A stretch of 64,000 bases of DNA from Actinokineospora pegani (GCF_009745975.1 NZ_WHOL01000036.1:1-64000); one strand, 5' to 3'. Numbered from the stretch's first letter, positions 35,085 to 44,378 are shown. Notes: generated by a model not told the origin, from the sequence alone. Numbers and translations: made by a program.

Positions 35085-36305
35085 GTGCCGGATGAAGCGG
35101 AGCTCGACCAGGGCGTGGACGTGCTTGGCGCGGTCATGGAGCTGGCACGTGACCACACCGACCTGGAGGAATACCTGCGCGCGGTCCTCACCCAGGTGAG
35201 CGTGGGGCTGCGGGTCGACACCGCCAGCGTGCTGCTGCGCGAGCCGGGGCAGGACGCGCTGCGGGTGCGGGCGGCGGTGGGCCTCGAGGAGGAGGTCAAC
35301 CAGGGCGTCACGGTGCCGGTCGGCCTCGGCTTCGCCGGGCAGGTCGCCGACCGGCGCGAACCGGTCGTGCTCGACCGCGTCGACGCCTCCACCGTGGTCA
35401 ACCCGCTGCTGTGGCGCTCCGGCCTGCGGGCGATGCTCGGTGTGCCGCTGCTGGCGCGCGACGAGCTGGTCGGCGTGCTGCACGTCGGGGTGCGCGGGCG
35501 GCGGCGGTTCACCCCGGCCGAGATCGACCTGCTGGCCGCCGTCGGCAACCGGGTGGCCCTGGTCGTGCTCGCCGAGGTCTCGCACGCGCACACCGCCGCC
35601 GCCGCCCTGCTCCAGCAGAGCCTGCTGCCCACCAGCTTCCCGCCGGTCCCCGGCTTCACCTTCGCCGCCCGCTACGCCCCCGGCGCGGGCAGCGCGGTCG
35701 GCGGCGACTGGTACGACGTGTTCACCCTCCCCGGCGACCGCGTCGGCATCGCCATCGGCGACGTCGCGGGCCACGGCCTGCGCTCCGCGGTGGTGATGGG
35801 CAGGCTGCGCAGCGCACTGCGCGCGTACGCGCTCGACTACGACCAGCCCGCCGAGGTGCTGACCAGGCTGGCCCGCAAGGCCGCCCACTTCGAGCCCACC
35901 GCGATGGCGACGGTCATCTACGCGGTCCTGGACGTCGCGCGGGCGCGCGTCACCCTGGCCTGCGCGGGCCACCTGCCCCCCGTGCTGGCCGTCCCCGGCA
36001 GCCCGCCCGCCTGCCTGGAGCTGCCCACCGACCTGCCCATCGGCCTCGGCCTGATCGCGCCGCACCCCAGGCAGGAGCTGGCCGTCGACCTCCCCGAGGG
36101 CGCGATCCTCGCCCTCTACACCGACGGCCTGGTCGAACGCCGCGACAGCGACGTCGACACCGGACTGGCCAAGCTCGTCGCCAACGTCGGCTCCGACACC
36201 CCGTCGGCCGTCTGCGCCCACCTCATGGACACCATGCTCGGCGCGCACCCGCACGGGGACGACGTGGCGCTGCTGGTCATCGGCCGGGACGGCCCCGCGA
36301 CCTAG
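35085..36305 (+). CDS. GAF-domain PP2C/SpoIIE-type serine phosphatase
   Basis: Regulatory phosphatase of 406 residues. A GAF domain covers about 25-170 (LRAVLTQVSVGLRVDTASVLL, GLGFAGQVADRREPVVL, LGVPLLARDELVGVLHVG). The SpoIIE/PP2C domain spans 180-400 with VGGDWYDVF, GDVAGHGLRSAVVMG, ALYTDGLVERRD and GDDVALLV, which supply the metal-binding aspartates. Proteins of this type dephosphorylate anti-sigma antagonists. No anti-sigma or antagonist gene is adjacent, so its partner is elsewhere or unrelated. Confidence 0.92.
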   Translation: MPDEAELDQGVDVLGAVMELARDHTDLEEYLRAVLTQVSVGLRVDTASVLLREPGQDALRVRAAVGLEEEVNQGVTVPVGLGFAGQVADRREPVVLDRVDASTVVNPLLWRSGLRAMLGVPLLARDELVGVLHVGVRGRRRFTPAEIDLLAAVGNRVALVVLAEVSHAHTAAAALLQQSLLPTSFPPVPGFTFAARYAPGAGSAVGGDWYDVFTLPGDRVGIAIGDVAGHGLRSAVVMGRLRSALRAYALDYDQPAEVLTRLARKAAHFEPTAMATVIYAVLDVARARVTLACAGHLPPVLAVPGSPPACLELPTDLPIGLGLIAPHPRQELAVDLPEGAILALYTDGLVERRDSDVDTGLAKLVANVGSDTPSAVCAHLMDTMLGAHPHGDDVALLVIGRDGPAT

Positions 36306-36371
36306 GGTGTTGGGCCATTCGGGGCAGCGAGCCCAGGTGTTGGCCGGTGGGTGCGCGGGAAGCCCACCACC

Positions 36372-37427
36372 ATGGTTGCGAAGACAGTCGTGGTGGGAGT
36401 GCTGGCCGACCCGGGCCTGGTCGCGGAGGTGGCGTTGCCCCTGGGGCAGCGGCTGCCGGGGTTGCTGGCCGCCAGGGTCGACGCGGACGTGCGGTGGGAG
36501 GTGGTCGTGATCGCGGACCGCTTCGCCGCCGACGAGCACGGCAGTGTGCGCGACGTGGTCCGGGCGGTGCAGGGGCACGTCGCCGACGGGCAGTGCGACC
36601 TGTGGGTCTGCGTCACCGACCTGCCGCGGCGGATGGGCACCGCGCCGATCGCGGCCGAGGCGAGCCGGGAGAACGGGCTCGCGGTGGTCTACCTGCCCGC
36701 GCTGGGGCCGTGGCGGCTGACGCCCAGGATGGCCGACGTGGCGGCCGCCGTGGTCGGGGAGCTGGTCGGGGTGCCGGTGCCGCTGGCGAGGGCGCTGCGC
36801 CGGGTCGAGGTCGACGAGCCGGGTGTCGAGACGCGCATCCTGGCCGCGGGCCCGATGGGACCGGTGCGGATGATCGCCGGGATGGTGCGCGCCACCAGAC
36901 CCTGGCGCCTGGCCGTCCAGCTCTCCGGCGTCCTGGTCGCCGCGGCGGCCACCGCCGCGTACTCCCTGGTCATCTCCACGATCTGGCAGATGGGCGACAA
37001 GCTCCCGGGCTACCGCCTGGCCGCGGCGACGGTCGTGTCCATCACGGCGATGGTCGTCTGGCTCATCGGCAGCCACCACCTCTGGGACCGCCCGGACGAC
37101 GTCGTCGGCCGAGACCGGGCGAGGACGTACAACGTGGTCACGACGGTGACCCTGCTCATCGGGGTCGGCACCCTCTACGCCGCGCTGTTCGCCGTGGTCC
37201 TGGTCTCCGCCCTGCTCCTGATCGACCCCGCGGTGCTGGCCGAGGAGATCGGCCACCCCGCGGGCTTCACCGACTACCTCGCCCTGGCCTGGCTCTCGGC
37301 CTCCATCGCCACCATCACGGGCGCCCTCGGCTCCCGGCTGCACAGCGACGAGGCTGTCCGCACCGCCGCCTACGGCAACCGCCAACGCGACCGGGCGAAC
37401 CACGTCGAGAAGGCAGCGGTCGAGTAG
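36372..37427 (+). CDS. Membrane protein of unknown function
   Basis: Protein of about 351 residues. Residues 1-170 are soluble with alternating beta/alpha (VVVGVLADPGLVAEVALPL, CDLWVCVTDLPRRMG), and residues 170-330 carry about four hydrophobic segments. I take ATG at 36372 with GGGAA ten bases upstream; an in-frame GTG at 36351 is the alternative. I do not recognise the family. It follows the phosphatase by 66 bp and may share its transcript. Confidence 0.7.
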   Translation: MVAKTVVVGVLADPGLVAEVALPLGQRLPGLLAARVDADVRWEVVVIADRFAADEHGSVRDVVRAVQGHVADGQCDLWVCVTDLPRRMGTAPIAAEASRENGLAVVYLPALGPWRLTPRMADVAAAVVGELVGVPVPLARALRRVEVDEPGVETRILAAGPMGPVRMIAGMVRATRPWRLAVQLSGVLVAAAATAAYSLVISTIWQMGDKLPGYRLAAATVVSITAMVVWLIGSHHLWDRPDDVVGRDRARTYNVVTTVTLLIGVGTLYAALFAVVLVSALLLIDPAVLAEEIGHPAGFTDYLALAWLSASIATITGALGSRLHSDEAVRTAAYGNRQRDRANHVEKAAVE

Positions 37428-37508
37428 ACCGGTGGAACTCGTGCGGGAGTTGGTGCGGTTGACCGGCTGCACCGGTCCCGTGGTGCGGACCGGCGCCCTG
37501 GGCGCGGG

Positions 37509-38426
37509 TCAAGGCAACCGCCGGGGGCTGGACGCGGCCCGGGTCACCAACGCCACCCCCGCCGCCGCCAACGCGAAACCGGCGACCGCCCCCAGCGAGA
37601 CGGGCTGCCCCAGCAGGGGAACCCCCGCCAGCGCCGTGACCGGCGGGACCAGGAACAGGTAGCTGGTGGCCCCCGCCCCAGGCCGGTGCCGCAGCAACAC
37701 GAACAGCAGCACGAACGCCGCGATCGACCCCACGAGCGCCGACCACACCACCGCGCCCACCGCGCCCACCGTCCACGGAATCCCGAACCCGCCGGTGAGA
37801 GCCGCCAGCGGCGCGATGGTCACCACCGCTGCCACCAGTTGGACCAACATCCCAGACCGCATGTCCATGTCCGCCCCGAACCGCTTCTGGTAGAGCGTCC
37901 CGCCCGCCGACCCCACCAACCCGACCACCGCCGCGACCACCCCGCCGGCCGTCACACTCCCCTCGAGGTCAGCCCCCACCGCCGCGACCACTCCCCCGGT
38001 CCCCAAGGCCAACCCCACCACCTGCCACCCGGTCAACCGCTCCCCGAACAGCGGCACCGCCGCCACCGCCACCACCAGCGGCGTCGCGTCGGTGACCAGA
38101 GAGGTCAGCCCAGCGGCCAACCCCAACCCCATCGCGATGAAGACACCCGCGAACTGCACCGTCTGCAACAGCGCCCCCGTCACGAACAAGTGCCACCACA
38201 CCACCCGCCCGCGGGGCAACGGCGCGCGGCTGACCAGCACCACCGCTCCCATTACCAAGGCGGCCAACAGGAATCGCCAGAACCCCAGCGCCGCGGGGGC
38301 CGCCTCCCGGGTCCCGATCGCGCCGACGATGAACCCACTGCTCCACACCGCCACGAACAACACCGGGAACCCGACAACACCCACCGCTGGCCACTTGGTG
38401 GCGCGTTCCCGGGAGAGCGAGCGCAT
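37509..38426 (-). CDS. EamA/DMT-family transporter
   Basis: Ten-helix drug/metabolite exporter of 305 residues with two EamA repeats. VAVWSSGFIVGAIGTREAAP starts the first repeat and VGLALGTGGVVAAVGAD closes it; LVPPVTALAGVPLLGQPVSL lies in the second. ATG at 38426 has AGGGTGG nearby. Convergent with the membrane-protein gene and divergent from the kinase. Substrate unknown. Confidence 0.88.
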   Translation of the reverse strand: MRSLSRERATKWPAVGVVGFPVLFVAVWSSGFIVGAIGTREAAPAALGFWRFLLAALVMGAVVLVSRAPLPRGRVVWWHLFVTGALLQTVQFAGVFIAMGLGLAAGLTSLVTDATPLVVAVAAVPLFGERLTGWQVVGLALGTGGVVAAVGADLEGSVTAGGVVAAVVGLVGSAGGTLYQKRFGADMDMRSGMLVQLVAAVVTIAPLAALTGGFGIPWTVGAVGAVVWSALVGSIAAFVLLFVLLRHRPGAGATSYLFLVPPVTALAGVPLLGQPVSLGAVAGFALAAAGVALVTRAASSPRRLP

Positions 38427-38496
38427 GACCACCACCCTGTCAATGAGGGTGCTGATTCGCCACACCGGCGGGCCCCTCGCGGGGATGGGCGGTTGC

Positions 38497-38502
38497 TAGC
38501 GT
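38497..38502 (+). promoter_or_regulatory. -10 box of a probable leaderless promoter for the kinase
   Basis: TAGCGT is followed by six bases and GTG at 38509. An earlier in-frame GTG at 38503 directly abuts the box, so the second is favoured. No ribosome site fits. Confidence 0.45.
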
Positions 38503-38508
38503 GTGCGC

Positions 38509-40086
38509 GTGTCGGAGCGAGAGCAGACCGGGCGTGTGGTGGGCGGCCGGTTCGAGCTGCTGGGACCGCTGGGCAGCGGCGGTATGGGAACGGTGTGGCG
38601 GGCCCTGGACGTGGGGTTGCGGCGCGAGGTGGCCATCAAGGAGGTGCGCCCCGCCGACGCCGGGCCGCACCAGGACGACCCGGTGCTGGCCGGGCAGCAG
38701 CGGGAGCGGGCGCTGCGGGAGTCCCGCGCGCTCGCCCGGTTGCAGCACCCGAACGTCGTGTCGATCTACCAGATCATCGAGACCGACGACTCGCCGTACC
38801 CGTGGATCGTCATGGAGCTGGTCCGGGGCGCCTCCCTGGACGAGCGGCTGCGCGCGGGCCCGCTCGCCCCGGCGGAGGCGGCCAGGATCGGGCGCGACGT
38901 GCTCGGGGCGCTGCGCGCGGCGCACGCCGCCGGGGTGCTGCACCGCGACGTCAAGCCGGGCAACGTGCTGCTGCGGCCGGACGGCGGCGCCGTGCTCACC
39001 GACTTCGGCATCGCCGCCCTGCACGGCTCCACCCAGTTGACCAGGACCGGCGAGGTGATCGGCTCCCCCGAGTACATCGCCCCGGAGCGGTTGCGCGGTG
39101 ACGAGACGAAGGCCGCCTCGGACCTCTGGTCGCTCGCGATGCTGCTCTACGTCGGCGTCGAGGGCCACCACCCCCTGCGCCGCGCCACCACGATGGCCAC
39201 CCTCGCCGCGGTCATGTCCGAGCCCGTGCCGCCGCCGCGCCGGGCGGGCGCGCTCGGCCCCGTCCTCAGCGCGGTCCTCGTGCACGACCCGGCGGCCCGG
39301 CCGACCGGCGAGGTCCTGGACCGGATGCTCGCCGCCGCCGAGCACGGCCCGCCCACCCCGGCCGGGCCCGCCTTCCCCGCGCACACCGGGCAGTGGCACC
39401 AGCGGCCCACGACCGCGCACACGGCCCCCACACCCACCCGCAAGCGAGTCGGCGCCGCGGTGTTCTCGGCGACCGCGCTGGCCCTGGTCGCCGCACTCGC
39501 CCTGCTGCTCGTCAACACGCTGCGCTCGGACGACGACCCCTCGAACACCCGCGCGGACCCGCCGAACACCCGACCCGCCGCCTTGCCCGGCGCCGACGTG
39601 CCCACCACCCCGCCACCCGGGACCACGACCAGCACCCCCGCGCCGCAGGACCCGCTCTCCCCGGCGGGCGCGCGCCAGGTGGTCAGCGCCCTGGCGGAGG
39701 TGATGGGCGGCACCACGGTGTCCAGGCTGACCATCCACCCCCAGCACGCGCGGGCCACCGCCCCGGTCGCCGCACCCGCGGGCGCCTTCGACGACTTCAG
39801 CTACCGCGACGGCGTCGCCACCCGCGAGGGCCCGGACCGCGTGGACCCCGACCGCGGCGTCCTCGACCTCGACGACGTCGACTGGGACGCGCTCCCGGCG
39901 CTCTGGCAACGGGCGACCACCGAACTGGGCGTCCCCACCCCCACCAGCCGCTACATCATCATCGACACCGGCCTCATCGACAAAGCCCCCTCGGTGCGCC
40001 TCTACGTGGCCGACGAGTACGGCGGTGGCTACCTCCTCGCCACCCTCGATGGCGAGGTGGTCAAGCTCTTCCCCCGCGACGGCTGA
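38509..40086 (+). CDS. Transmembrane Ser/Thr protein kinase (PknB-like)
   Basis: Hanks-type kinase of about 525 residues. The kinase domain (10-270) has LGSGGMGTVWRA, VAIKEVRP with the ATP-binding Lys, LHRDVKPGNVLL, TDFGIAAL, SPEYIAPERL and the APE region intact. A Pro/Thr-rich juxtamembrane segment leads to one membrane helix (FSATALALVAALALLLVNTL, about 325-345). The outside part of 180 residues is Pro/Thr-rich, then an ordered domain (DDFSYRDGVATREGPDRVD to GGYLLATLDGEVVKLF), unlike PASTA repeats. The extracellular domain is not one I can name. The next gene downstream is the ECF sigma factor. Confidence 0.9.
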   Translation: MSEREQTGRVVGGRFELLGPLGSGGMGTVWRALDVGLRREVAIKEVRPADAGPHQDDPVLAGQQRERALRESRALARLQHPNVVSIYQIIETDDSPYPWIVMELVRGASLDERLRAGPLAPAEAARIGRDVLGALRAAHAAGVLHRDVKPGNVLLRPDGGAVLTDFGIAALHGSTQLTRTGEVIGSPEYIAPERLRGDETKAASDLWSLAMLLYVGVEGHHPLRRATTMATLAAVMSEPVPPPRRAGALGPVLSAVLVHDPAARPTGEVLDRMLAAAEHGPPTPAGPAFPAHTGQWHQRPTTAHTAPTPTRKRVGAAVFSATALALVAALALLLVNTLRSDDDPSNTRADPPNTRPAALPGADVPTTPPPGTTTSTPAPQDPLSPAGARQVVSALAEVMGGTTVSRLTIHPQHARATAPVAAPAGAFDDFSYRDGVATREGPDRVDPDRGVLDLDDVDWDALPALWQRATTELGVPTPTSRYIIIDTGLIDKAPSVRLYVADEYGGGYLLATLDGEVVKLFPRDG

Positions 40087-40213
40087 CCGCCGGCGTGCCT
40101 GAACGGGTGGAGCGGGGTAGCGTCTCCACTGCCTCTTTTGGGCGCGATGGCCCAGTCCCCGCCGTCAGTGTGCTCTGAGTTCCTCGATTTCAGGCGACAC
40201 GACGGAGGATCCA

Positions 40214-40267
40214 GTGGATCAGGACCACGTTCGCGGGACGGCGCCGCCGCCGCCCACCAAGCGATGA
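40214..40267 (+). CDS. Possible 17-codon leader peptide coupled to the sigma factor
   Basis: GTG at 40214 has GGAGG five bases upstream, the best ribosome site in this stretch. It encodes about 17 residues ending PPPPTKR, and its TGA overlaps the ATG of the sigma gene at 40264 (ATGA). The sigma ATG itself has no ribosome site. The four consecutive prolines could slow ribosomes. It may be a coupling leader, or the sigma start may be misplaced upstream (ATG at 40138). Confidence 0.4.
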   Translation: MDQDHVRGTAPPPPTKR

Positions 40268-40869
40268 CCAAGGCCGCCCCACCGCCGACCGCCCTGCGCC
40301 CGACCACCGCCCGGCAGGCCGAGCCGACGGTCGAGGAGCTGATGACGGCGGCGGGCGCAGGCGACCAGGGCGCCTTCGCCCAGCTCTACGAGCGGCTGGC
40401 GGCGCCCGTCCTGACCACCGCGCTGCGCGTGCTCAGGAACAGGGCGCACGCGGAGGAGGTCACCCAGGAGGTCATGGTCGAGCTGTGGCGCACCGCCGCC
40501 CGCTACACCGCGGACAAGGGCACGGCCATGGCCTGGGCGCTGACCATCACCCGCCGCCGTGCGATCGACCGGGTCCGCACCGAGCAGGCCGCGGTCGACC
40601 GGGCGGGCAAGGCCACCTTCGAGGCCGCCCGCGCCACCCCCTTCGACGACGTCGCCGAGCAGGCCGAGAACCACGAGGAGTACGCCCAGGTGCAGGCCTG
40701 CCTGAGCGGGCTGCCCGAGGTGCAGCGCCAGGCGGTGACCATGGCCTACTACCAGGGCATGACCTACCTCGAGGTCGCCACCAGCCTCGGGGCCCCGCTG
40801 GGCACCGTCAAGACCCGGATGCGCGACGGCCTCATCCGGATGCGCGCGTGCCTCCGCGCGGTGAGCTGA
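40264..40869 (+). CDS. ECF RNA polymerase sigma factor, SigK-like
   Basis: Sigma-70 family factor of about 201 residues. Region 2 is AFAQLYERLAAPVLTTALR to RAHAEEVTQEVMVELW and ITRRRAIDRVRTEQ; region 4 is LPEVQRQAVTMAYYQGMTYLEVA plus LGTVKTRMRDGLIRMR. This resembles mycobacterial SigK and related factors normally held by RskA-type anti-sigma factors. No anti-sigma gene follows; the next gene is a permease 91 bp away. A -10-like TAGCGT lies at 40118-40123. A longer start at 40138 is possible but would make the N-terminus repetitive. Confidence 0.88.
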   Translation: MTKAAPPPTALRPTTARQAEPTVEELMTAAGAGDQGAFAQLYERLAAPVLTTALRVLRNRAHAEEVTQEVMVELWRTAARYTADKGTAMAWALTITRRRAIDRVRTEQAAVDRAGKATFEAARATPFDDVAEQAENHEEYAQVQACLSGLPEVQRQAVTMAYYQGMTYLEVATSLGAPLGTVKTRMRDGLIRMRACLRAVS

Positions 40870-40960
40870 GCGACGTCCTCCCCGCACCGCGGACCACGGC
40901 TGCCAGGATGACCTGGGCCCGCACGCGCGGTCGGGCCCCGGCTCTCCGGGAGGACCACCC

Positions 40961-42244
40961 GTGACCTCAGCACCAGACGGCGGCGCGGCCGCGCCGCTCG
41001 CACGGCGACTGGGCGCCGGGGGCGCCGTGGTGATCGGCTTGGGCTCGATGATCGGGGCCGGGGTGTTCGCCGCCTTCGCGCCCGCCGCCCGCGCGGCCGG
41101 GGCCGGGCTGCTGATCGGGTTGGCGGTCGCGGCGGTCGTGGCCTACTGCAACGCGACCTCCTCCGCCCGGTTGGCCGCGCGGTACCCGGAGTCCGGCGGG
41201 ACCTACGTCTACGGCCGCGAACGGCTGGGCCCCTTCTGGGGCCACCTCGCGGGCTGGGGCTTCGTGGTCGGCAAGACCGCGTCGTGCGCGGCGATGGCCC
41301 TGACGGTCGCCGCCTACGCGCTGCCGCAGGCCGACCGGCCCGCCCGCACGGCGCTGGCCGTGACGGTCGTGCTCGCGCTGACCGCGGTGAACTACCTCGG
41401 CGTCCAGAAGTCGGTGTGGCTGACCAAGGTCATCGTGGCGGTCACGCTGGTCGTGCTCACGCTCGCGGTGCTCGCCGCGCTGACCGGCGGCGCCGCGAGC
41501 GCGGGCAACCTGACCCCGTTCCCCGGCGGCGACCTGGGCGGGGTCCTGCAATCGGCCGGGTTGCTGTTCTTCGCCTTCGCCGGGTACGCCCGCGTCGCCA
41601 CCCTCGGCGAGGAGGTCCGCGACCCCAGCAGGACGATCCCCCGGGCCATCCCGGTCGCCCTGGGGATCACCCTGGTCGTCTACGCCCTCGTCGCGGTCGC
41701 CGCGCTCGCCGCCCTCGGCCCCGACCGGCTGGCCGCCGCGACCGACCCGCTCGCCGCCGCGGCCGCCGCGGGCTCGTGGGACTGGCTGGTCCCGGTCGTG
41801 CGGGTCGGCGCGGTGGTGGCCGCGCTGGGCTCCCTGCTCGCGCTCGTCCTCGGCGTCTCCCGCACGACGCTGGCCATGGCCCGCGACGGCCACCTCCCGC
41901 GCGCCCTGAGCGCGGTCCACCCGCGGTTCCACGTGCCGCACCGCGCCGAGGTCGCCGTGGGGGTCGCGGTCGCGGTCCTGGTCAGCGTCGTCGACCTGCG
42001 CGGCGCCATCGGCTTCTCCTCGTTCGCCGTCCTCGTCTACTACGCCATCGCCAACGCCGCCGCCTGGACCCTGACCCGAGCCGAACGGCGCCCGCCGCGG
42101 GTCGTGCCCGCCGTCGGCCTGCTCGGCTGCCTCGTGCTGGCCGCCGCCCTGCCCACGGCCTCCGTCCTGGCGGGCGCCGCCGTCCTCGCGCTCGGCGCCG
42201 CCGTGTGGGCGGTTCGGACCAGGCCGTGGTCGCCTCGGACATAG
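40961..42244 (+). CDS. APC-family amino acid permease
   Basis: Membrane transporter of 427 residues with about twelve helices. GSMIGAGVFAAFAPAA (first helix with the broken Gly-rich turn), SARYPESGGTYVYGRERLG-like segment, FFAFAGYARVATLGEEVRDP and the SRTTLAMARDGHLP loop are APC features. GTG at 40961 has GGGAGG nine bases upstream. It ends overlapping the Nudix start (TAGTG). Substrate is unknown, most likely a small amino acid. Confidence 0.9.
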   Translation: MTSAPDGGAAAPLARRLGAGGAVVIGLGSMIGAGVFAAFAPAARAAGAGLLIGLAVAAVVAYCNATSSARLAARYPESGGTYVYGRERLGPFWGHLAGWGFVVGKTASCAAMALTVAAYALPQADRPARTALAVTVVLALTAVNYLGVQKSVWLTKVIVAVTLVVLTLAVLAALTGGAASAGNLTPFPGGDLGGVLQSAGLLFFAFAGYARVATLGEEVRDPSRTIPRAIPVALGITLVVYALVAVAALAALGPDRLAAATDPLAAAAAAGSWDWLVPVVRVGAVVAALGSLLALVLGVSRTTLAMARDGHLPRALSAVHPRFHVPHRAEVAVGVAVAVLVSVVDLRGAIGFSSFAVLVYYAIANAAAWTLTRAERRPPRVVPAVGLLGCLVLAAALPTASVLAGAAVLALGAAVWAVRTRPWSPRT

Positions 42245-43128
42245 TGGGGCTCGTGGACGACATCGAGTACGCCCGCGCCGCGGGCGAGCAGATCCTTGCC
42301 CGCTTCGGCGACCGCGGCCCCCGCTGGCGGGTGGTCGACGTGGAGCGCGCACCGCGGCAGGACAGCCTCTGGGTCAAGGTCGGTGGGGATCAACCCCACA
42401 TCGGGTGCTTCCCCACGACGGGCACGCGCGCGGAAGCGGTCGCCCTGCTGGCGAACCAGTTGCAGGACCGCGCCGTCGAGGAGGCGTTCGGCGAGGCGCT
42501 GCCGCACTGCCCCGGCCACCGGCACCCGTTGACCGCGCGGGTGGTCGGCGGCAACCCGCTGTGGGTGTGCCCGAAGGACGTCGACCACCACCGCGAGCCG
42601 GTCGTGGAGTCCGACTTCGCCGCGGCGCTGCCCGCGCTGTTCGCCCCGCAGCGCTGGGACTGGGGCGGCATCGACGCCACGTTCACCACCGTGCCGCCCG
42701 CCCCGGGGTCGGTGACCAACGTGCACGGCGTGTGCCACGTCGACGACGAGGTCGTGGTCTGCCGCGACGACCGGGACCGGTGGTTCCTGCCGGGCGGCAC
42801 GCTGGAGCCCGACGAGACGTGGCAGGAGTGCGCGGAGCGGGAGCTGCTGGAGGAGGCGGGGGCGCGGGTCACCGGGCACATGCGCTTGCTCGGCGTGCAC
42901 AACGGGGTCACCGACCGCCCCGCGCCGTACCGCCCGCACCTGCCGCACCCGGAACTGACCTGGCTGTGGGTGGCCGTGCCGGTGGTCGTGGACAGCCTGC
43001 CCACGAACCCGCCGGACGGCGAGCAGGTCACTGAGGTCCGCGTGGTCGCGCCGGACGAGGCGATCTCGCTGCTCTCGCTGCGCAACGACTGGCTCCCCGA
43101 CGTCGTCCGGCTCGCCGAGCTGCTGTGA
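42244..43128 (+). CDS. Nudix hydrolase with extra N-terminal domain
   Basis: Protein of about 294 residues. The Nudix domain lies in the second half: the Nudix box is GTLEPDETWQECAERELLEEAG with its GX5EX7REUXEEXGU pattern intact. The first 130 residues form a separate region with GDQPHIGCFPTTG and LWVCPKDVDHHREP and are not a zinc finger I recognise. GTG at 42244 overlaps the permease stop; GTGs at 42226 and 42253 are alternatives, so the start is uncertain. It is likely a nucleotide-derivative pyrophosphatase. Confidence 0.85.
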   Translation: MGLVDDIEYARAAGEQILARFGDRGPRWRVVDVERAPRQDSLWVKVGGDQPHIGCFPTTGTRAEAVALLANQLQDRAVEEAFGEALPHCPGHRHPLTARVVGGNPLWVCPKDVDHHREPVVESDFAAALPALFAPQRWDWGGIDATFTTVPPAPGSVTNVHGVCHVDDEVVVCRDDRDRWFLPGGTLEPDETWQECAERELLEEAGARVTGHMRLLGVHNGVTDRPAPYRPHLPHPELTWLWVAVPVVVDSLPTNPPDGEQVTEVRVVAPDEAISLLSLRNDWLPDVVRLAELL

Positions 43129-43135
43129 GGTGGGG

Positions 43136-43564
43136 TCAGTTGACGAAGCGGCGCACGGTCTCCGGGTGGATGACCAGGCGGACCTGGTCCTCGGCCAGCA
43201 TCTCGGCCAACGCGGCGGCGCGGGCCGGGTCGTCGAGGTCCCAGTAGCGGGCGGCCAGGCGGGCGCACAGGTCGTGCGCCCCGTCTGGCTCCACCGTCGT
43301 GCGGCCCGCGATCGAGACCCAGCGCTCGCGTTCGCCCACCGGGGCGGCGACGACGATCGAGGCGCGGGGATCGCGGCGCAGGCGGCGCACCTTGAGCGTC
43401 CCCGGGCCCGTGAAGAGCTGGATCACACCCTCGGCGGTCGCCTCGAACCACACCGGCCGGGGCTGCGGCGGGACCGGTCCCCCGGCCACGGACAGGAACC
43501 CGTGCAGGGGGCGCCGGAGGAACTCGAGGTCCTCGGTGGTCAGCGAATCGGTGCCGGTGCTCAT
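43136..43564 (-). CDS. Pyridoxamine 5'-phosphate oxidase-like flavin/F420 protein
   Basis: Small split-barrel protein of 142 residues. The barrel begins LHGFLSVAGGPVPPQPRPVWFEATAEGV and includes LKVRRLRRDPRASIVV and ERERWVSIAGRTTV, which resemble F420- or FMN-binding PNPOx proteins. ATG at 43564 follows GGTGGG; the adjoining GTG at 43567 is the alternative. Faces away from the AlkD gene. Substrate unknown. Confidence 0.82.
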   Translation of the reverse strand: MSTGTDSLTTEDLEFLRRPLHGFLSVAGGPVPPQPRPVWFEATAEGVIQLFTGPGTLKVRRLRRDPRASIVVAAPVGERERWVSIAGRTTVEPDGAHDLCARLAARYWDLDDPARAAALAEMLAEDQVRLVIHPETVRRFVN

Positions 43565-43647
43565 CACGACCCACCGTAGTCCTCGACGGTCCGCGGCGCC
43601 CGTCCCAGTGGTCGTAGGCTGTCCGCACGCGAGGGACGGGAGACCAG

Positions 43648-44313
43648 GTGGCGGAGACGACGGTGGCCGAGGTGATGGCCGAACTGGCCGCGCTCGAGGA
43701 CCCGAGGACCCGCGAGGTCAACCAGCGGCACGGCGACGACCACGGCGTGCACCTCGGCGAACTCCGCGCGCTGGCCAAGCGGCTCAAGACCCAGCCGGAA
43801 CTCTCGCGCGAACTCTGGGCGACCACTAACACCGCGGCACGCCTCCTGGCGATCCTGGTCTGCCGCCCCAAAGCGATCGACCGCGACGAACTGGACGCGA
43901 TGCTGCGCGCGGCGGGCACTCCCAAGGTGCACGACTGGCTCGTCAACTACGTGGTGAAGAAGAGCGCGCACGCCGAAGACCTGCGCCGGACCTGGTTCAC
44001 CGACCCGGACCCGGTGGTGGCGAGCGCCGCCTGGGCGCTGACCACCGACCGGGTGGCCAAGAAGCCCGAGGGCCTGGACCTCGCGGCGCTGCTGGACACC
44101 ATCGAGGCGGAGATGAAGACCGCCCCGGACCGCCTCCAGTGGGCGATGAACCACTGCCTGGCCCAGATCGGCATCGAACACCCGGACCACCGCCCCCGGG
44201 CGCTCGACATCGGCGAGCGCCTGCAAGTCCTCAAGGACTACCCGACTCCCCCGAACTGCACCTCCCCCTTCGCCCCCACCTGGATCACCGAGATGGTCCG
44301 CCGGGCGGGCTGA
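43648..44313 (+). CDS. AlkD-like DNA alkylation repair protein
   Basis: HEAT-repeat protein of 221 residues in the AlkD family. It has GVHLGELRALAKRLKTQPELS, LWATTNTAARLLAILVCRP, KVHDWLVNYVVKKSAH, and repeated helical pairs through VVASAAWALTTDRVAKK. AlkD enzymes excise bulky alkylated bases; catalytic Trp and Asp are plausible but cannot be fixed by eye. GTG at 43648 has GGGAG five bases upstream, so the translation start is clear. Confidence 0.82.
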   Translation: MAETTVAEVMAELAALEDPRTREVNQRHGDDHGVHLGELRALAKRLKTQPELSRELWATTNTAARLLAILVCRPKAIDRDELDAMLRAAGTPKVHDWLVNYVVKKSAHAEDLRRTWFTDPDPVVASAAWALTTDRVAKKPEGLDLAALLDTIEAEMKTAPDRLQWAMNHCLAQIGIEHPDHRPRALDIGERLQVLKDYPTPPNCTSPFAPTWITEMVRRAG

Positions 44314-44366
44314 CGAACCTGGAGCACCCCGGACATCGACCGGCGCAGGGCATCCGGGGCATTGGC

Positions 44367-44372
44367 TACCAT
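44367..44372 (+). promoter_or_regulatory. -10 box of a probable leaderless promoter for the sensor kinase
   Basis: TACCAT is followed by six bases and GTG at 44379, with another GTG right behind it. There is no ribosome site. Confidence 0.45.
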
Positions 44373-44378
44373 CGCCGC

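Noticed and set aside
33513-37472. A 1319-codon open frame on the minus strand through the ESX-type operon and phosphatase genes
   Set aside because: It runs antisense to several well-supported genes and its composition is low-complexity Arg/Pro/Ala text typical of GC-rich antisense frames. No domain is visible.
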